A stretch of DNA of 36,860 nucleotides, from assembly GCA_002373325.1 (NCBI GenBank), contig DFKI01000062.1:1-36860 (forward strand), read 5' to 3'. The notes under the pieces were generated by a model that did no database searches, was not told where the DNA came from, and saw only the letters and a program-made list of their open reading frames with translations. Below, piece by piece: positions 23,501 through 32,697 of this stretch. The translations under genes and the position numbers were made by a program. Source of the DNA: Treponema sp. UBA3649. Its GTDB lineage: Bacteria; Spirochaetota; Spirochaetia; Treponematales; Treponemataceae. Positions within the stretch are counted from its first letter, which is position 1. The number at the start of each line of letters is the position of its first letter.

Positions 23501-25726
23501 TTAAAATGTGCTTCCGTTCAGAATGATTCCGTAGTTCACGCCGTCAAGACGGATTGCCTGTATGTCCACGCCGTTTACAGTCACCACGATGCTGTCTCCG
23601 CTAAGGTTCTTACGGTTAAGTGCCTGAATCACGGATTTTGCCTGGGAGCTGTTTCCCTTAGTTCCAATCCAGTAGAAACGGTATGTGGAATCCTCGCTTA
23701 TGGGAAGCTCATCCACCGGGGTCTTTACGCTGACCGGCACTCCATCCTCACAGATTACGCGGATTAAATCGGAATTCTTTCCGAAGAACATGGTCTCCTC
23801 CACCACAGCCGCATCGGGAACTCCCTTAGGAGCCGGATGTCTGTAATAGCGGATGTCCCATGAGCCGTCACCGTCAGTGTCCCATGAGGAGATTTTTCCA
23901 CCGCGCTCAAGATACTCCTCGGTAAAATCGGGAATCGTGTCGGGAACGCCGGAGTCCACCTGAATCATCCTCAAGTAGTACTGGGAGCCGACAGAAGGAA
24001 GTCCGAAGAGATTTTCCATGATTGCCTGCTCATCCTTCAGGGTATGCACTTCCATGTCGCCGTTTTTGTCTATTCCGTAAATCTCCGTGGTCTCGAAAAC
24101 ACCGTCGTCATTCGCATCAAGCACACGCAGTACCGGGATTCCGTTGTCAAATTCGGCCTGGGCATACATCTTCTTTCCCTGTGTGTACCGCGCCATCTGG
24201 ATTTTTCCATAGAGAATGCTGAAAGTGATTTCCGCACCTTCCCTCTCCCCGCTCGGAACAGTAATACTTGAAGCCGCGTTGAAAAGACTTGCCGTGTCAA
24301 TTCCGCCAGCAGGAGTTTTTTTATAAACATCGGCCTCGGAAAGTCCTGATGAGGAAACATAGTCGGTGTTCAGAACCGGAAAGTAGAAATTGAATCCTGC
24401 CCTGGCACTGAGGTTTTTGTCCGCAATCATCTTCAAGGGACTCCACGAAAGTCCTCCTGCAACAAGAGTGTATGACTGCACGCTCTTTCCGCTCAGCTCG
24501 TCCTTGAAATCAACGGTCCTCAGCTCGGGATAGCGTCCCCATGTGAATTCCATGCGCTCGGAGTAAAGTTTTCCACCAACAGGAGTTCCATAATCGCAGT
24601 CCACGCTCCATTCGTAAACTCCGTCCTGATTTTTGTCGTAGTAGACTGTCTGAGGTCTTCCCCGGTTATAATGCACGTAGAGATTCATAATCTTGTCGCC
24701 GTCGGTGTCCTTTCCAATCAGACCGTTGTATGCTCCAAGATAGGATGCGGCAAGGGATTTCACCTGCTCGTCCTCAAGAAGCGAAAGAAAATCCGAGAGA
24801 GCGTCGTAGGAAATCTGGCTGTCGGCGAAACGAGCGATGTAGTCCAGGGCCTGTCTGTCGGAAATGAGATTGTACTGAAGCGCAAGGACCGCATAAAGTG
24901 GGTGCTTGAGTCCACGTGCGTTGAATGAGCGAAGCATATAGTCCCTGCTCTGAGGATCCGCAAATGGGATTGACATAATCTCAAGCTCGGTGGTGAGCTC
25001 CGTGCTGTTCTCGTCGTAATAGGCTCCCTTTTGCTCCATAATCTGTGCGATGAAAAACCTTGCGATTCTTGACACATCGGCGTTCACTAAGGAAGGATTC
25101 TCGTACTTGAAGAAAACCTGCGGAAAACGGATGTCGGAAGGATACATTCTGCGGGCGGAATCAATCTTCACGCGGGCCATGTTCAGGGATGTCTGGTCCC
25201 CAAGCCTGTAGTAAGCCTTTGCCCTCACGTACTCAGCATCGGCGGAGTAAATGTAAGGAGCGTTCACATAGCAGGGATTTCCGGCATACTTCGCGTTTCC
25301 GTCAATCACGGCAAAAACATCGGCATATCTTTGGGTGTCACACAGGATGTCGGCATAAAAGACCCTGGTTGCATCCCTGTTGTAGTCAACCCAGCTGTTC
25401 TCCTTCAGGGCACGCTCCAGATAGGCACAGGCGACTCCCTTGTTCTTCATCATGTTCCTTTCGGCGACGGCAAGCATGTACCAAAGGTCTGAAACTGTCT
25501 GGTCATAGGAAAGCCCCATGGAAATCTGCGACACAACATCTTCCCACCTTCCCTCCATGGCATAGTCTTTGGCGAGATTGAAACAACGGATTGCGGTCCG
25601 ACGGTTTGCCATGCGAGCGGTATTCTCAAGCGGATCGGGCACACTCACGTAATCCTGCGAAAATGCAGGCAATGCAAAAGAAACAACCGCAGCCGCGGCA
25701 ATCACTCTCAGAAACTTTCCTTTCAT
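23501..25726 (-). CDS. Exported TPR-like protein with calcium-loop (DxDxDG) motifs
   Basis: The 741-residue protein has a cleavable signal peptide (cleavage likely after AFS, residue 23). The N-terminal half (about 40-340) is helical with TPR-like pairs, such as NRRTAIRCFNLAKDYAMEGR. The second half is beta-rich and carries five acidic loops resembling calcium-binding motifs: DTDGD (340-344), DKNQDG (364-369), DANDDG (537-542), DKNGD (553-557) and DTDGDG (616-621). It is predicted to be periplasmic or at the cell surface. I know no function for this combination. GAGG lies 8 nt before ATG 25726, tilS lies 52 nt upstream, and a terminator follows the stop. Confidence 0.85.
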   Translation of the reverse strand: MKGKFLRVIAAAAVVSFALPAFSQDYVSVPDPLENTARMANRRTAIRCFNLAKDYAMEGRWEDVVSQISMGLSYDQTVSDLWYMLAVAERNMMKNKGVACAYLERALKENSWVDYNRDATRVFYADILCDTQRYADVFAVIDGNAKYAGNPCYVNAPYIYSADAEYVRAKAYYRLGDQTSLNMARVKIDSARRMYPSDIRFPQVFFKYENPSLVNADVSRIARFFIAQIMEQKGAYYDENSTELTTELEIMSIPFADPQSRDYMLRSFNARGLKHPLYAVLALQYNLISDRQALDYIARFADSQISYDALSDFLSLLEDEQVKSLAASYLGAYNGLIGKDTDGDKIMNLYVHYNRGRPQTVYYDKNQDGVYEWSVDCDYGTPVGGKLYSERMEFTWGRYPELRTVDFKDELSGKSVQSYTLVAGGLSWSPLKMIADKNLSARAGFNFYFPVLNTDYVSSSGLSEADVYKKTPAGGIDTASLFNAASSITVPSGEREGAEITFSILYGKIQMARYTQGKKMYAQAEFDNGIPVLRVLDANDDGVFETTEIYGIDKNGDMEVHTLKDEQAIMENLFGLPSVGSQYYLRMIQVDSGVPDTIPDFTEEYLERGGKISSWDTDGDGSWDIRYYRHPAPKGVPDAAVVEETMFFGKNSDLIRVICEDGVPVSVKTPVDELPISEDSTYRFYWIGTKGNSSQAKSVIQALNRKNLSGDSIVVTVNGVDIQAIRLDGVNYGIILNGSTF

Positions 25727-25778
25727 ATCCTTTTCCTCAAAAATTTCTTCTATATTACATACAAAAGACCGTAAAATT

Positions 25779-27155
25779 CTAGCCTTTCACAATCCAGTCC
25801 TTGAAACCAAGAACGGATCCCCATATACAAACAATCGACTGCCCGGAAGATTTCAACTCCTGCACCAAGGGAATCTCATCCCTGAGCTCACCGCACTTCC
25901 AGTCCTCAAGAATCTTTGCGACAGTCCTAAAAGAACCGTCCGAAGTCCTTACCTGATCCCCCGACTGCCTGCTTCTGAACGCGAACGGAAATCCAAGGTT
26001 CTCAAGCACAAGGGATGATTTTTCCCCGTCCCTTTTTCCGCACAGAAGCACGGTCCTGTTTCCCTGAAGAGCGACGTCTATCTGCCAGTCCCCGGCGCAA
26101 TATCTTCCGCTTTTCTCCATGATAACAAAAAAACCGCTTTCTGTCGCTGATTTTTTCCGTTTTTGTACGAAAATCCTCGCGTCATGGCAAAAAATCTGGA
26201 TTCCACATGCTTCCTCCGCCCATCTTCCCGGATTTTTCGACCTTTGCGACACGGAATCCACAACGCGGTAGGGAAAACGTGAGTCAGAACCAACAGCGAA
26301 AATGGCCCGGTAAAGAATCCTCCGTCTGAGGGCTCCGTTCAATATGGAGAAAAAGTATCTGTCAAAGGACACTCCTTCCGAAGATTCAGTCCATGAAATC
26401 TGGTCCATGGCTTCCTCGGCATCACTCTCAAGGGCAAGGGAATCTTCCTCCATCTTTTTGCGCAAAGAAGAGACGGCGGTCTGCCATCCTGGAATCTCCT
26501 TATTCAACATCGGCATAATCCGGCTTCTTATACAGTTTCTGGTGAATGAGGTGTCGAAATTCGTGGAATCGGTCCTGTAGGATATGCCCTGAACCCTCAG
26601 ATATTCCTCCACGTCGTCACGGGTCAAGTCAAGGATGGGACGAACGTATTTTTCCCTCACGCAAGGGATTCCCGAAAGAGCGTTGCAGTCCCCGCCTGAA
26701 AAAAAACGCATGAGGACGGTCTCAAGCTGGTCGTTGCGGTTGTGTGCCAGACAAAGAAAATCAAGATTCGAGCAGCGGATGAAAGTCTCAAAGGCCTCGT
26801 ACCTCAATCTTCTCGCGGCATCCTCGGTTCCGCAGTCCTTTTCACGGGCAAGGGATTCCACCTTTCCACGCGGGATGTCATGTCTTGCGCACTGAACTCC
26901 AAGTTTTCTGCAATAATCCTGGACAAAAACAGCGTCTCCCTCGGTTTCGGACGACTCCCGGATGTTGTGGTTCACGGTTATGACCTTCAGGGTGATGTTT
27001 TCAGGAATAACATGGGATAAAGCCGTCAACATGGAGACAGAATCAGCACCTCCGCTCACGGCAGCACCGATACATGTCCTTGAAGAAAAATCCAGCCCGA
27101 AGGAAATCAGCGCGTTTCTTACACTGTCCTCAAATAAAGTCCGAATATCCGCCAC
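25779..27155 (-). CDS. tilS: tRNA(Ile)-lysidine synthase
   Basis: TilS modifies C34 of tRNA-Ile(CAU) to lysidine so that it reads AUA codons. The PP-loop SGGADS (34-39 from the chosen start) binds ATP; GTEDAARRLRYEAF, LAHNRNDQLETVLMR and TRNCIRSRIMPML are conserved family segments, and a TilS C-terminal domain follows. The chosen start is GTG 27155, which has GGGAG 9 nt upstream. TTG 27161 would have only 3 nt between that site and the start; the difference is two residues. The site lies just before the stop of the upstream sensor gene (27177), so the two may be co-transcribed. The length of about 458 is normal. Confidence 0.94.
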   Translation of the reverse strand: MADIRTLFEDSVRNALISFGLDFSSRTCIGAAVSGGADSVSMLTALSHVIPENITLKVITVNHNIRESSETEGDAVFVQDYCRKLGVQCARHDIPRGKVESLAREKDCGTEDAARRLRYEAFETFIRCSNLDFLCLAHNRNDQLETVLMRFFSGGDCNALSGIPCVREKYVRPILDLTRDDVEEYLRVQGISYRTDSTNFDTSFTRNCIRSRIMPMLNKEIPGWQTAVSSLRKKMEEDSLALESDAEEAMDQISWTESSEGVSFDRYFFSILNGALRRRILYRAIFAVGSDSRFPYRVVDSVSQRSKNPGRWAEEACGIQIFCHDARIFVQKRKKSATESGFFVIMEKSGRYCAGDWQIDVALQGNRTVLLCGKRDGEKSSLVLENLGFPFAFRSRQSGDQVRTSDGSFRTVAKILEDWKCGELRDEIPLVQELKSSGQSIVCIWGSVLGFKDWIVKG

Positions 27156-27176
27156 AGTCAAAATCTCCCATGGAAA

Positions 27177-29648
27177 TCATTTCGAGCCATTCCAAGTCCA
27201 TCTGCAAGCCTGATCGGGAGGAAGAGGCCGGCTGAAATAATATCCCTGAATCACGTCGGCTCCGAATTCCTTAAGTCTCTCGAACTGCCATTCTTCTTCC
27301 ACACCCTCGATGACCATCTTTTTTCCAAGGTCATGCGTCAGATTGATTACGTCGCGGATGAAGGCATCCTTTCCGTCCACAAGATAGTTCGTAACAAGAG
27401 AGCGGTCAAGCTTCAGGATGTCAACAGGAATGTAGGTGAGATAGCTCAGAGATGAATATCCTGTTCCGAAATCGTCCATGAGCAGCTTGATTCCCATTGC
27501 CTGGAACTGGACGAAAAGATTTCCTGCCTGCCACGTGCTTTCCATGAAAAGGCCCTCGGTAATCTCAATCTCCACGTATTTCGGGTCGATGTCGTATTTT
27601 TTCAAAAGTCCCTTGAGAAATTTCACGTAGCCTGAGTCGTTTATCTGGTTGCTCGAATAGTTGATTGAGATGGGATGAAGCGAGATTCCCTGACTCCTCC
27701 ACTCAGCAAGCTGCTTTATCGCCATTTCCGTGGTCATCCGTCCAATCTGGCTAATCAGTCCGCTCTGCTCCGCTATGGGAATGAAGACCGCAGGAGAGAT
27801 GTTCTCGTTTTTAATCCTTACAAGAGCCTCATATCCTACAAGCTCCTTCGTCTGGGAATCAACCTTGGGCTGATAGAGCATGTAGAATCCGTTGTTCTCG
27901 ATGGCGCTCACAACCTTTGCCCTGGTCTCGTTTTCCCCGCGAACCTTCTCCTCAAAATCCTCGGTAAAGACGGATGCAGTGTTTTTTCCGTGCTCCTTCG
28001 CAGAAAGCTTCGCAATCTCCGAGTTGATGAACATGGAATCCACGGTGGAATCCTTTCCGGAATTCACAACCCCTATGCTCACTGTGGATTTCAGGGACTC
28101 CATGCCGACTGTCATCGGTGCCTTGAAAATCTCATGCACGCCAGAAACAGAAGGACTGTCCTTCGAGACGTTCTCCTCGGAAACGAACATCAAAAACTCG
28201 TCGCCGCTGTACCTCGCAAGATAGAAGTTGTTGTCCTCGGCATATTTTTTCAAAAGGGATGTCGCATGGTGCAGATACTGGTCTCCCACGGCATGTCCGT
28301 AGGTCTCGTTCATGGACTTGAAGTTGTCGATGTCTATCCTGAGCATGGCAACCGGATGTCCCGCCCTTAGCTCCCCCTCAAGATACCGCTCGGCAGCATG
28401 TCTGTTGTAGATTCCCAAAAGCAGGTCATGGTCCACGTCATAATGAAGCCTCACCTCGGCGGATTTCAGCATGGAATAGTTCAACATAACGGCAATGAGC
28501 GCGGAAAGCATTCCCAGAACCAGCAGACACACGGAAAAAAAGAATTCCCTATATTGCTGGAATTTCTTTACAGGTCTGTTCACAAAATTCGTCTTTTTCG
28601 GCAGAAGAGACATGTCAAGCGCGAATTTCTTCAGCTGATTCCAGTCGTAGATTGTGATTCCGCTCGTCTCTGTATAAAGCGGTATCTTTGCGATGTCAGC
28701 CCCATGAAGAACCCGGCTCATGGTCTCCCCTGTCATCCTGCACTGCTCCGGAAAATTCATCATCGTTCCGCCCACAATGCCGTCCCCATGTCCCTCGCTG
28801 TAGTTTCTGAAAACAGGTATGGCGGTATGCTCGATTATGAACTTGACGCTCTCAGGTATGGTGTATTTGTTGCCCTCAGAATCCTCGAACGCCGTCAGGT
28901 AAATCAGAATCACGTCGTTTCCGAGCTTGGACAGATTGGACCCGAATTCCTCCCTCGTCATAAGGGATGTGTCAAGCCCCAGAAACACGAATCCGGGGAA
29001 TTTTTTCTCGTAGGAATAAAAAGTGGCTTTATCCCCCAGTCCCGTCGCGCTCTCGTCATAGATTCCCACAACCTTGTTCGCCAAAGGAAGAAGCTTGGAA
29101 GCCTGCTCTATGGTCTCGTCCAGATAGGTCTCCTCGGTGAATCCGGTCATCAGGGGATTTTTCGAAGCCTCAACTGCCAGACTGATGTTGTTTATGCCGT
29201 AAAAGACAACCGGAAGCCCAGGAAAAAGCTCGTCCTGATACTCCATCGCAAATCTGAGGGCCGCATCATCCCCGCAAATCACACCGTCATAGGACTTGCC
29301 GCTCCTGAAAAGACGCTCCTTGAAAAAATCATGGAACGAAGCGATGTCATCCTCGCCCGCGTAATTTTTTGTGTCCATGTAAACCACGTCATAGCTTATG
29401 TTGTTGGAATAAAGCCCCTTTTTAAGCCCCTCCTCCTGAGCAGGATACGAAGAGTGCGTGGGTGAGTAAGAATCCAGGAAAAGAACCTTGAAATCAGGCT
29501 TGGAAGGCTCCGTCATCTGAAGTTCCGAGTCGTTCTCCGAATTCAAGACGGCCACATTGATTATAAGGCATACAGCAAAGGCAACGAGTATTACGCCGAA
29601 TGCGAAAAGAAAGTTTCTGAGCACAATTTTTCTTTTGTTATAATCCAT
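27177..29648 (-). CDS. Sensor-GGDEF-EAL cyclic-di-GMP protein with ABC-type substrate-binding sensor
   Basis: The 823-residue membrane protein has an N-terminal helix (about 8-33), an extracytoplasmic domain (about 53-370) resembling the ABC_sub_bind family (VLFLDSYSPTHSSYPAQEEG, VVFYGINN), and a second helix near 385-410. A GGDEF domain follows, with the signature SGDEF near 483, then an EAL domain with YEALVR near 607 and DDFGTGYSS further on. The EAL motifs look intact, so phosphodiesterase activity is likely. SGDEF variants can be active, so the cyclase state is open. It probably links a small ligand to cyclic-di-GMP level. ATG 29648 was chosen because GGGG lies 5 nt upstream; GTG 29690 has no such site. 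Confidence 0.93.
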   Translation of the reverse strand: MDYNKRKIVLRNFLFAFGVILVAFAVCLIINVAVLNSENDSELQMTEPSKPDFKVLFLDSYSPTHSSYPAQEEGLKKGLYSNNISYDVVYMDTKNYAGEDDIASFHDFFKERLFRSGKSYDGVICGDDAALRFAMEYQDELFPGLPVVFYGINNISLAVEASKNPLMTGFTEETYLDETIEQASKLLPLANKVVGIYDESATGLGDKATFYSYEKKFPGFVFLGLDTSLMTREEFGSNLSKLGNDVILIYLTAFEDSEGNKYTIPESVKFIIEHTAIPVFRNYSEGHGDGIVGGTMMNFPEQCRMTGETMSRVLHGADIAKIPLYTETSGITIYDWNQLKKFALDMSLLPKKTNFVNRPVKKFQQYREFFFSVCLLVLGMLSALIAVMLNYSMLKSAEVRLHYDVDHDLLLGIYNRHAAERYLEGELRAGHPVAMLRIDIDNFKSMNETYGHAVGDQYLHHATSLLKKYAEDNNFYLARYSGDEFLMFVSEENVSKDSPSVSGVHEIFKAPMTVGMESLKSTVSIGVVNSGKDSTVDSMFINSEIAKLSAKEHGKNTASVFTEDFEEKVRGENETRAKVVSAIENNGFYMLYQPKVDSQTKELVGYEALVRIKNENISPAVFIPIAEQSGLISQIGRMTTEMAIKQLAEWRSQGISLHPISINYSSNQINDSGYVKFLKGLLKKYDIDPKYVEIEITEGLFMESTWQAGNLFVQFQAMGIKLLMDDFGTGYSSLSYLTYIPVDILKLDRSLVTNYLVDGKDAFIRDVINLTHDLGKKMVIEGVEEEWQFERLKEFGADVIQGYYFSRPLPPDQACRWTWNGSK

Positions 29649-29942
29649 CTTGACCCCATTTAGACGTTTTCCGCCGGGTGCAAAAAACACTTAATCAATA
29701 CTTTTACCGGAAAAAATAATCCGGGTTTCTTATAATAACACTTTTTTCAAAAATTTCATAGACTTTTTTCAATTTTTTATGATTTTTTAACAAAAAAATT
29801 CCCCCCGGAAGTCCCATAAAATCAGTCACAACAGAAAATCGGAAAAAAAGCGAAAAAAACGACTTGAAAAATTGATTTTTTACTATATAATTGAAAATAA
29901 GCAGGTCTGATCGCAAATGAAAGGACCCGCAAGGATATAAAA
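29649..29942. other. AT-rich divergent intergenic region
   Basis: This 294-nt gap separates two divergent cyclic-di-GMP genes. It is rich in A and T runs, holds a promoter for the plus-strand gene at 29864-29891 and a short CCGG-flanked repeat near 29707-29734. I could not find a convincing promoter for the minus-strand gene, nor a riboswitch or small gene. Confidence 0.6.
29864..29891 (+). promoter_or_regulatory. Putative promoter of the membrane EAL gene
   Basis: TTGAAA (29864-29869), a 16-nt spacer and TATAAT (29886-29891) predict a start near 29898 and a 5' leader of about 45 nt that contains AAGGA. Unlike several promoters in this window, it gives a normal leader. Confidence 0.55.
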
Positions 29943-31910
29943 TTGGGCATAATGACAAAAATATTATATTTTGATTACTGCGCTCTCATCATACAGTTCG
30001 TGACGATCGCAATAATCTTCTATAGAAAACTTACCAGTGGTCTGAGCAACAAGACCTTCATAATTCTGATAGCATCCTTTTTCCTCACGACCTTCTTCGA
30101 CATAGGCATGGAATGGTACAGCGCGCTAAAACCGCTCACTCCGGCATATCTTTTCATCACAAAACTGTTTTCCTACGGATATTTCATCTGCAGGGCATCG
30201 AACAACATGCTCTACCTCATTTTCATACTGGCAATCACAAGGACATCCTTCAGCATAAGGACAAAAAAGATTGCGTTTGCGATTTCCATTCCTTTCATGC
30301 TCATCACAATCTTCATTCTCACGAACCTGTACCACGGAAAAATTTTCACGGTGACAACGACTGAGGGATATTCCAGGGGACCATGGCTGATTGGAGTCTA
30401 CGTCTTCTCGCTCTTCTACATGGTGATTGGAGTCGGTGTGCTTCTCAACAGCATCAAATTCCTCAAGCCGGACAAATGGATTCCGCTTTTCATCCCCTAC
30501 CCGCTCACATTGCTCTCAGTGGTGATACAATTTTTCTACATGAACTATCTGGTGGAAATGTTCTCCATGTCAATCTCCATGCTTATTATCCTGATGATGG
30601 TCCTGCGTCCGGAAGAAATCGTGGACTCTGGAACGGGGCTTCTGAACGAGGAGGCCTATTTCGACGCGATGAAAAAGATTGCGTCCACACGGCAGATGGC
30701 AACCCTTGTCATAATCAGGCTGACAAACGCATTTCAGGTCCGCTCCTATCTGGGTGAGGAAAGATACAGGACCTACATACTCAAAATCACCGACAAGCTC
30801 CATGAGCTGTGCAGGAACGCCAAGGTAAAAAGCCAGATTTATTACGGACAGTCGGGAAGCCTGAACCTGATTTTCTACGAGCGACGGGCAAACTACAAGG
30901 ACGTTATTCCGACTTCGATAAAAAATTTTAAGGCGGAGATGAAGGACTTGAGCGATTTCGGACTAAGATTGGATCCGAAAATCTGCCTGATTCACTATCC
31001 GGACGACATAAGCGATTACGAGAATCTCATGCACTTCTCCACGATTTTTCCGTCCCTCATGGCACCGACGGACATCTACAGCACGGCATCCGACATCATA
31101 AAGGCGAAGGACTTCACCCTGATAAGCAACATGGACCAGATACTCGACCGCGCGGTAAAGGACGGCAACCTCCAGATGTACTACCAGCCGATTTACTCAA
31201 TCAAGGACGGCAAATTCATTTCAGCGGAGGCCCTTATCCGGCTCAAGGATCCAGTGTTCGGTTTCGTTCCCCCGTCAATTTTCATCCCGGCAGCCGAAAA
31301 AAACGGACTCATTCTTCCAATAGGGGATTTTGTGCTCAGGGACGTGTACCGATTCATATCCGAAACTGATTTCGACTCTCTCGGACTGCAATACATAGAG
31401 ATAAACCTCTCGGTCTCACAGTGCATACAGAGGAACCTTCCCGGAAAGATTTTCTCCCTGCAAGAGGAATTCGGAGTCTCCCCGTCCAAAGTGAATTTCG
31501 AAATCACCGAAACCGCTTACGAGAACTCAAGGGACATAATGGACGCAAACATCGCATCCCTCTCCGAAAAGGGATACACAATTTCGCTCGATGACTATGG
31601 AACCGGATACTCCAACATACAGAGAATCCTGAAAATACCGCTCAGCATCGTGAAGCTCGACAAGACCATGGTGGACAACATGAACAGCGAAAAGGGACGC
31701 GCCATGGTAGAAAACACGATACGCATGATGCAGATGATAAACATGGAGATTGTCGCGGAAGGTGTGGAAACGGAAGGCACTCTCGACATGCTCAAAAAGA
31801 TGAACGGTGATTTCATACAGGGCTACTATTTTTCCAAGCCCCTTTGCGAAACGGATTTCATCAAATTTGTCAGGACAAGAAACGGAGAGACAGAAGAAAA
31901 AGACGTTTGA
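29943..31910 (+). CDS. Polytopic membrane EAL-domain phosphodiesterase with degenerate GGDEF
   Basis: The 655-residue protein has about seven membrane helices in the first 220 residues. A diverged GGDEF-like domain (about 225-390) follows, with the signature position reading SGSLNLIF, so cyclase activity is unlikely. The EAL domain has AEALIRL near 427, NLSVSQ, EITETAYE and DDYGTGYSN near 549, with the usual metal-binding residues. It should hydrolyse cyclic-di-GMP at the inner membrane. The start TTG 29943 has AAGGA 7-8 nt upstream; ATG 29952 is the alternative, three codons in. It is transcribed away from the sensor-GGDEF-EAL gene and converges on recO with 3 nt between stops. Confidence 0.92.
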   Translation: MGIMTKILYFDYCALIIQFVTIAIIFYRKLTSGLSNKTFIILIASFFLTTFFDIGMEWYSALKPLTPAYLFITKLFSYGYFICRASNNMLYLIFILAITRTSFSIRTKKIAFAISIPFMLITIFILTNLYHGKIFTVTTTEGYSRGPWLIGVYVFSLFYMVIGVGVLLNSIKFLKPDKWIPLFIPYPLTLLSVVIQFFYMNYLVEMFSMSISMLIILMMVLRPEEIVDSGTGLLNEEAYFDAMKKIASTRQMATLVIIRLTNAFQVRSYLGEERYRTYILKITDKLHELCRNAKVKSQIYYGQSGSLNLIFYERRANYKDVIPTSIKNFKAEMKDLSDFGLRLDPKICLIHYPDDISDYENLMHFSTIFPSLMAPTDIYSTASDIIKAKDFTLISNMDQILDRAVKDGNLQMYYQPIYSIKDGKFISAEALIRLKDPVFGFVPPSIFIPAAEKNGLILPIGDFVLRDVYRFISETDFDSLGLQYIEINLSVSQCIQRNLPGKIFSLQEEFGVSPSKVNFEITETAYENSRDIMDANIASLSEKGYTISLDDYGTGYSNIQRILKIPLSIVKLDKTMVDNMNSEKGRAMVENTIRMMQMINMEIVAEGVETEGTLDMLKKMNGDFIQGYYFSKPLCETDFIKFVRTRNGETEEKDV

Positions 31911-31913
31911 CGC

Positions 31914-32696
31914 TCAGAGGATTCCGGCACCGGACTCAAGGGAAAGGAGTCTTCCTCCCACGGCGTTCTCAATCAGCGTAAAAAGGAAATTTCTCAGACG
32001 CAGCATGGTCTCTCCGCTGACTTTCAATGCACGGACGGTCCCCGGTTTCTGTTCGTTGATTGCGGCAAGATAGGCAAGGTCACTCTCACCCAGGCAAAGG
32101 AAATTTTTGTTTTCGGACGATGAGAATGAGGAGATGCAGTCTTGACATGCGATGCCGCTCATAGACGGAATGTAGGCAAAAAGTCCGTCTTTCCTTTCTC
32201 CGCCAATCAAATTCTCTCCACATCCGCAGCAATAATGCACGTCGGGCTGCACGCCAAGGAGACGCAGATACCTCCAAAGGAACCTTATCAAGCCAAGTCT
32301 CGAACCGTCATCGTCACACGCATCAATCCCGTCGAAAAAAGCACAGAGAAGCGTGAACGCACCGTTCGAATCCCCGGCACAACTTGTCTTCATGACAATT
32401 TCGGACGCAAAATTCGCCGCCCACATTTTGAACAAACTCGTATGCAGGGAAGGATGGAAGGACTGCACGTCAAAATCTGAGATTTTCATGGCATGTTTTC
32501 TCGCATCCTCATAGACGTAGAGAGTGCCGATGTTGAACTGCTGCACAAGGGATCGCATCTTGCTCTTGGGTCCTCCGTACAAAGTGGCGTAAAAAATTCC
32601 ATCGTCGGGAGAAAGCAATGTGACGCTTCTGTTAGATTCTCCCTGAATTTTGATTGAGATTACGACAGCCTTCGTGCATCTGTTCCGCTCGGCCAT
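31914..32696 (-). CDS. recO: DNA repair protein RecO
   Basis: RecO anneals single strands and helps RecR load RecA at gaps. The 260-residue protein has the N-terminal OB-fold (about 8-80, with SNRSVTLLSPDDGIFYATLYGGPKSK) and the helical C-terminal domain. It also has a zinc site made of C156-x2-C159 (CCGC) and C184-x2-C187 (ACQDC). Length and order fit the family. ATG 32696 comes one base after the M23 peptidase stop, so it is translated from the same message. RecJ lies two genes upstream, placing two proteins of the RecFOR route in one operon. The 3' end converges on the EAL gene with no room for a terminator. Confidence 0.93.
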   Translation of the reverse strand: MAERNRCTKAVVISIKIQGESNRSVTLLSPDDGIFYATLYGGPKSKMRSLVQQFNIGTLYVYEDARKHAMKISDFDVQSFHPSLHTSLFKMWAANFASEIVMKTSCAGDSNGAFTLLCAFFDGIDACDDDGSRLGLIRFLWRYLRLLGVQPDVHYCCGCGENLIGGERKDGLFAYIPSMSGIACQDCISSFSSSENKNFLCLGESDLAYLAAINEQKPGTVRALKVSGETMLRLRNFLFTLIENAVGGRLLSLESGAGIL

Positions 32697-32697
32697 A

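Noticed and set aside
27675..28370. Plus-strand open frame of 231 codons
   Set aside because: It is a shadow of the GGDEF/EAL coding sequence, with no plausible start signal or motif.
28398..29465. Plus-strand open frame of 355 codons opposite the sensor-GGDEF-EAL gene
   Set aside because: It is antisense to a protein with clear domains, has no family motif and reads as a basic, His/Arg-rich shadow.
29892..29942. Possible cyclic-di-GMP riboswitch before the EAL gene
   Set aside because: The leader is only about 45 nt, too short for a known aptamer, and shows no matching structure.
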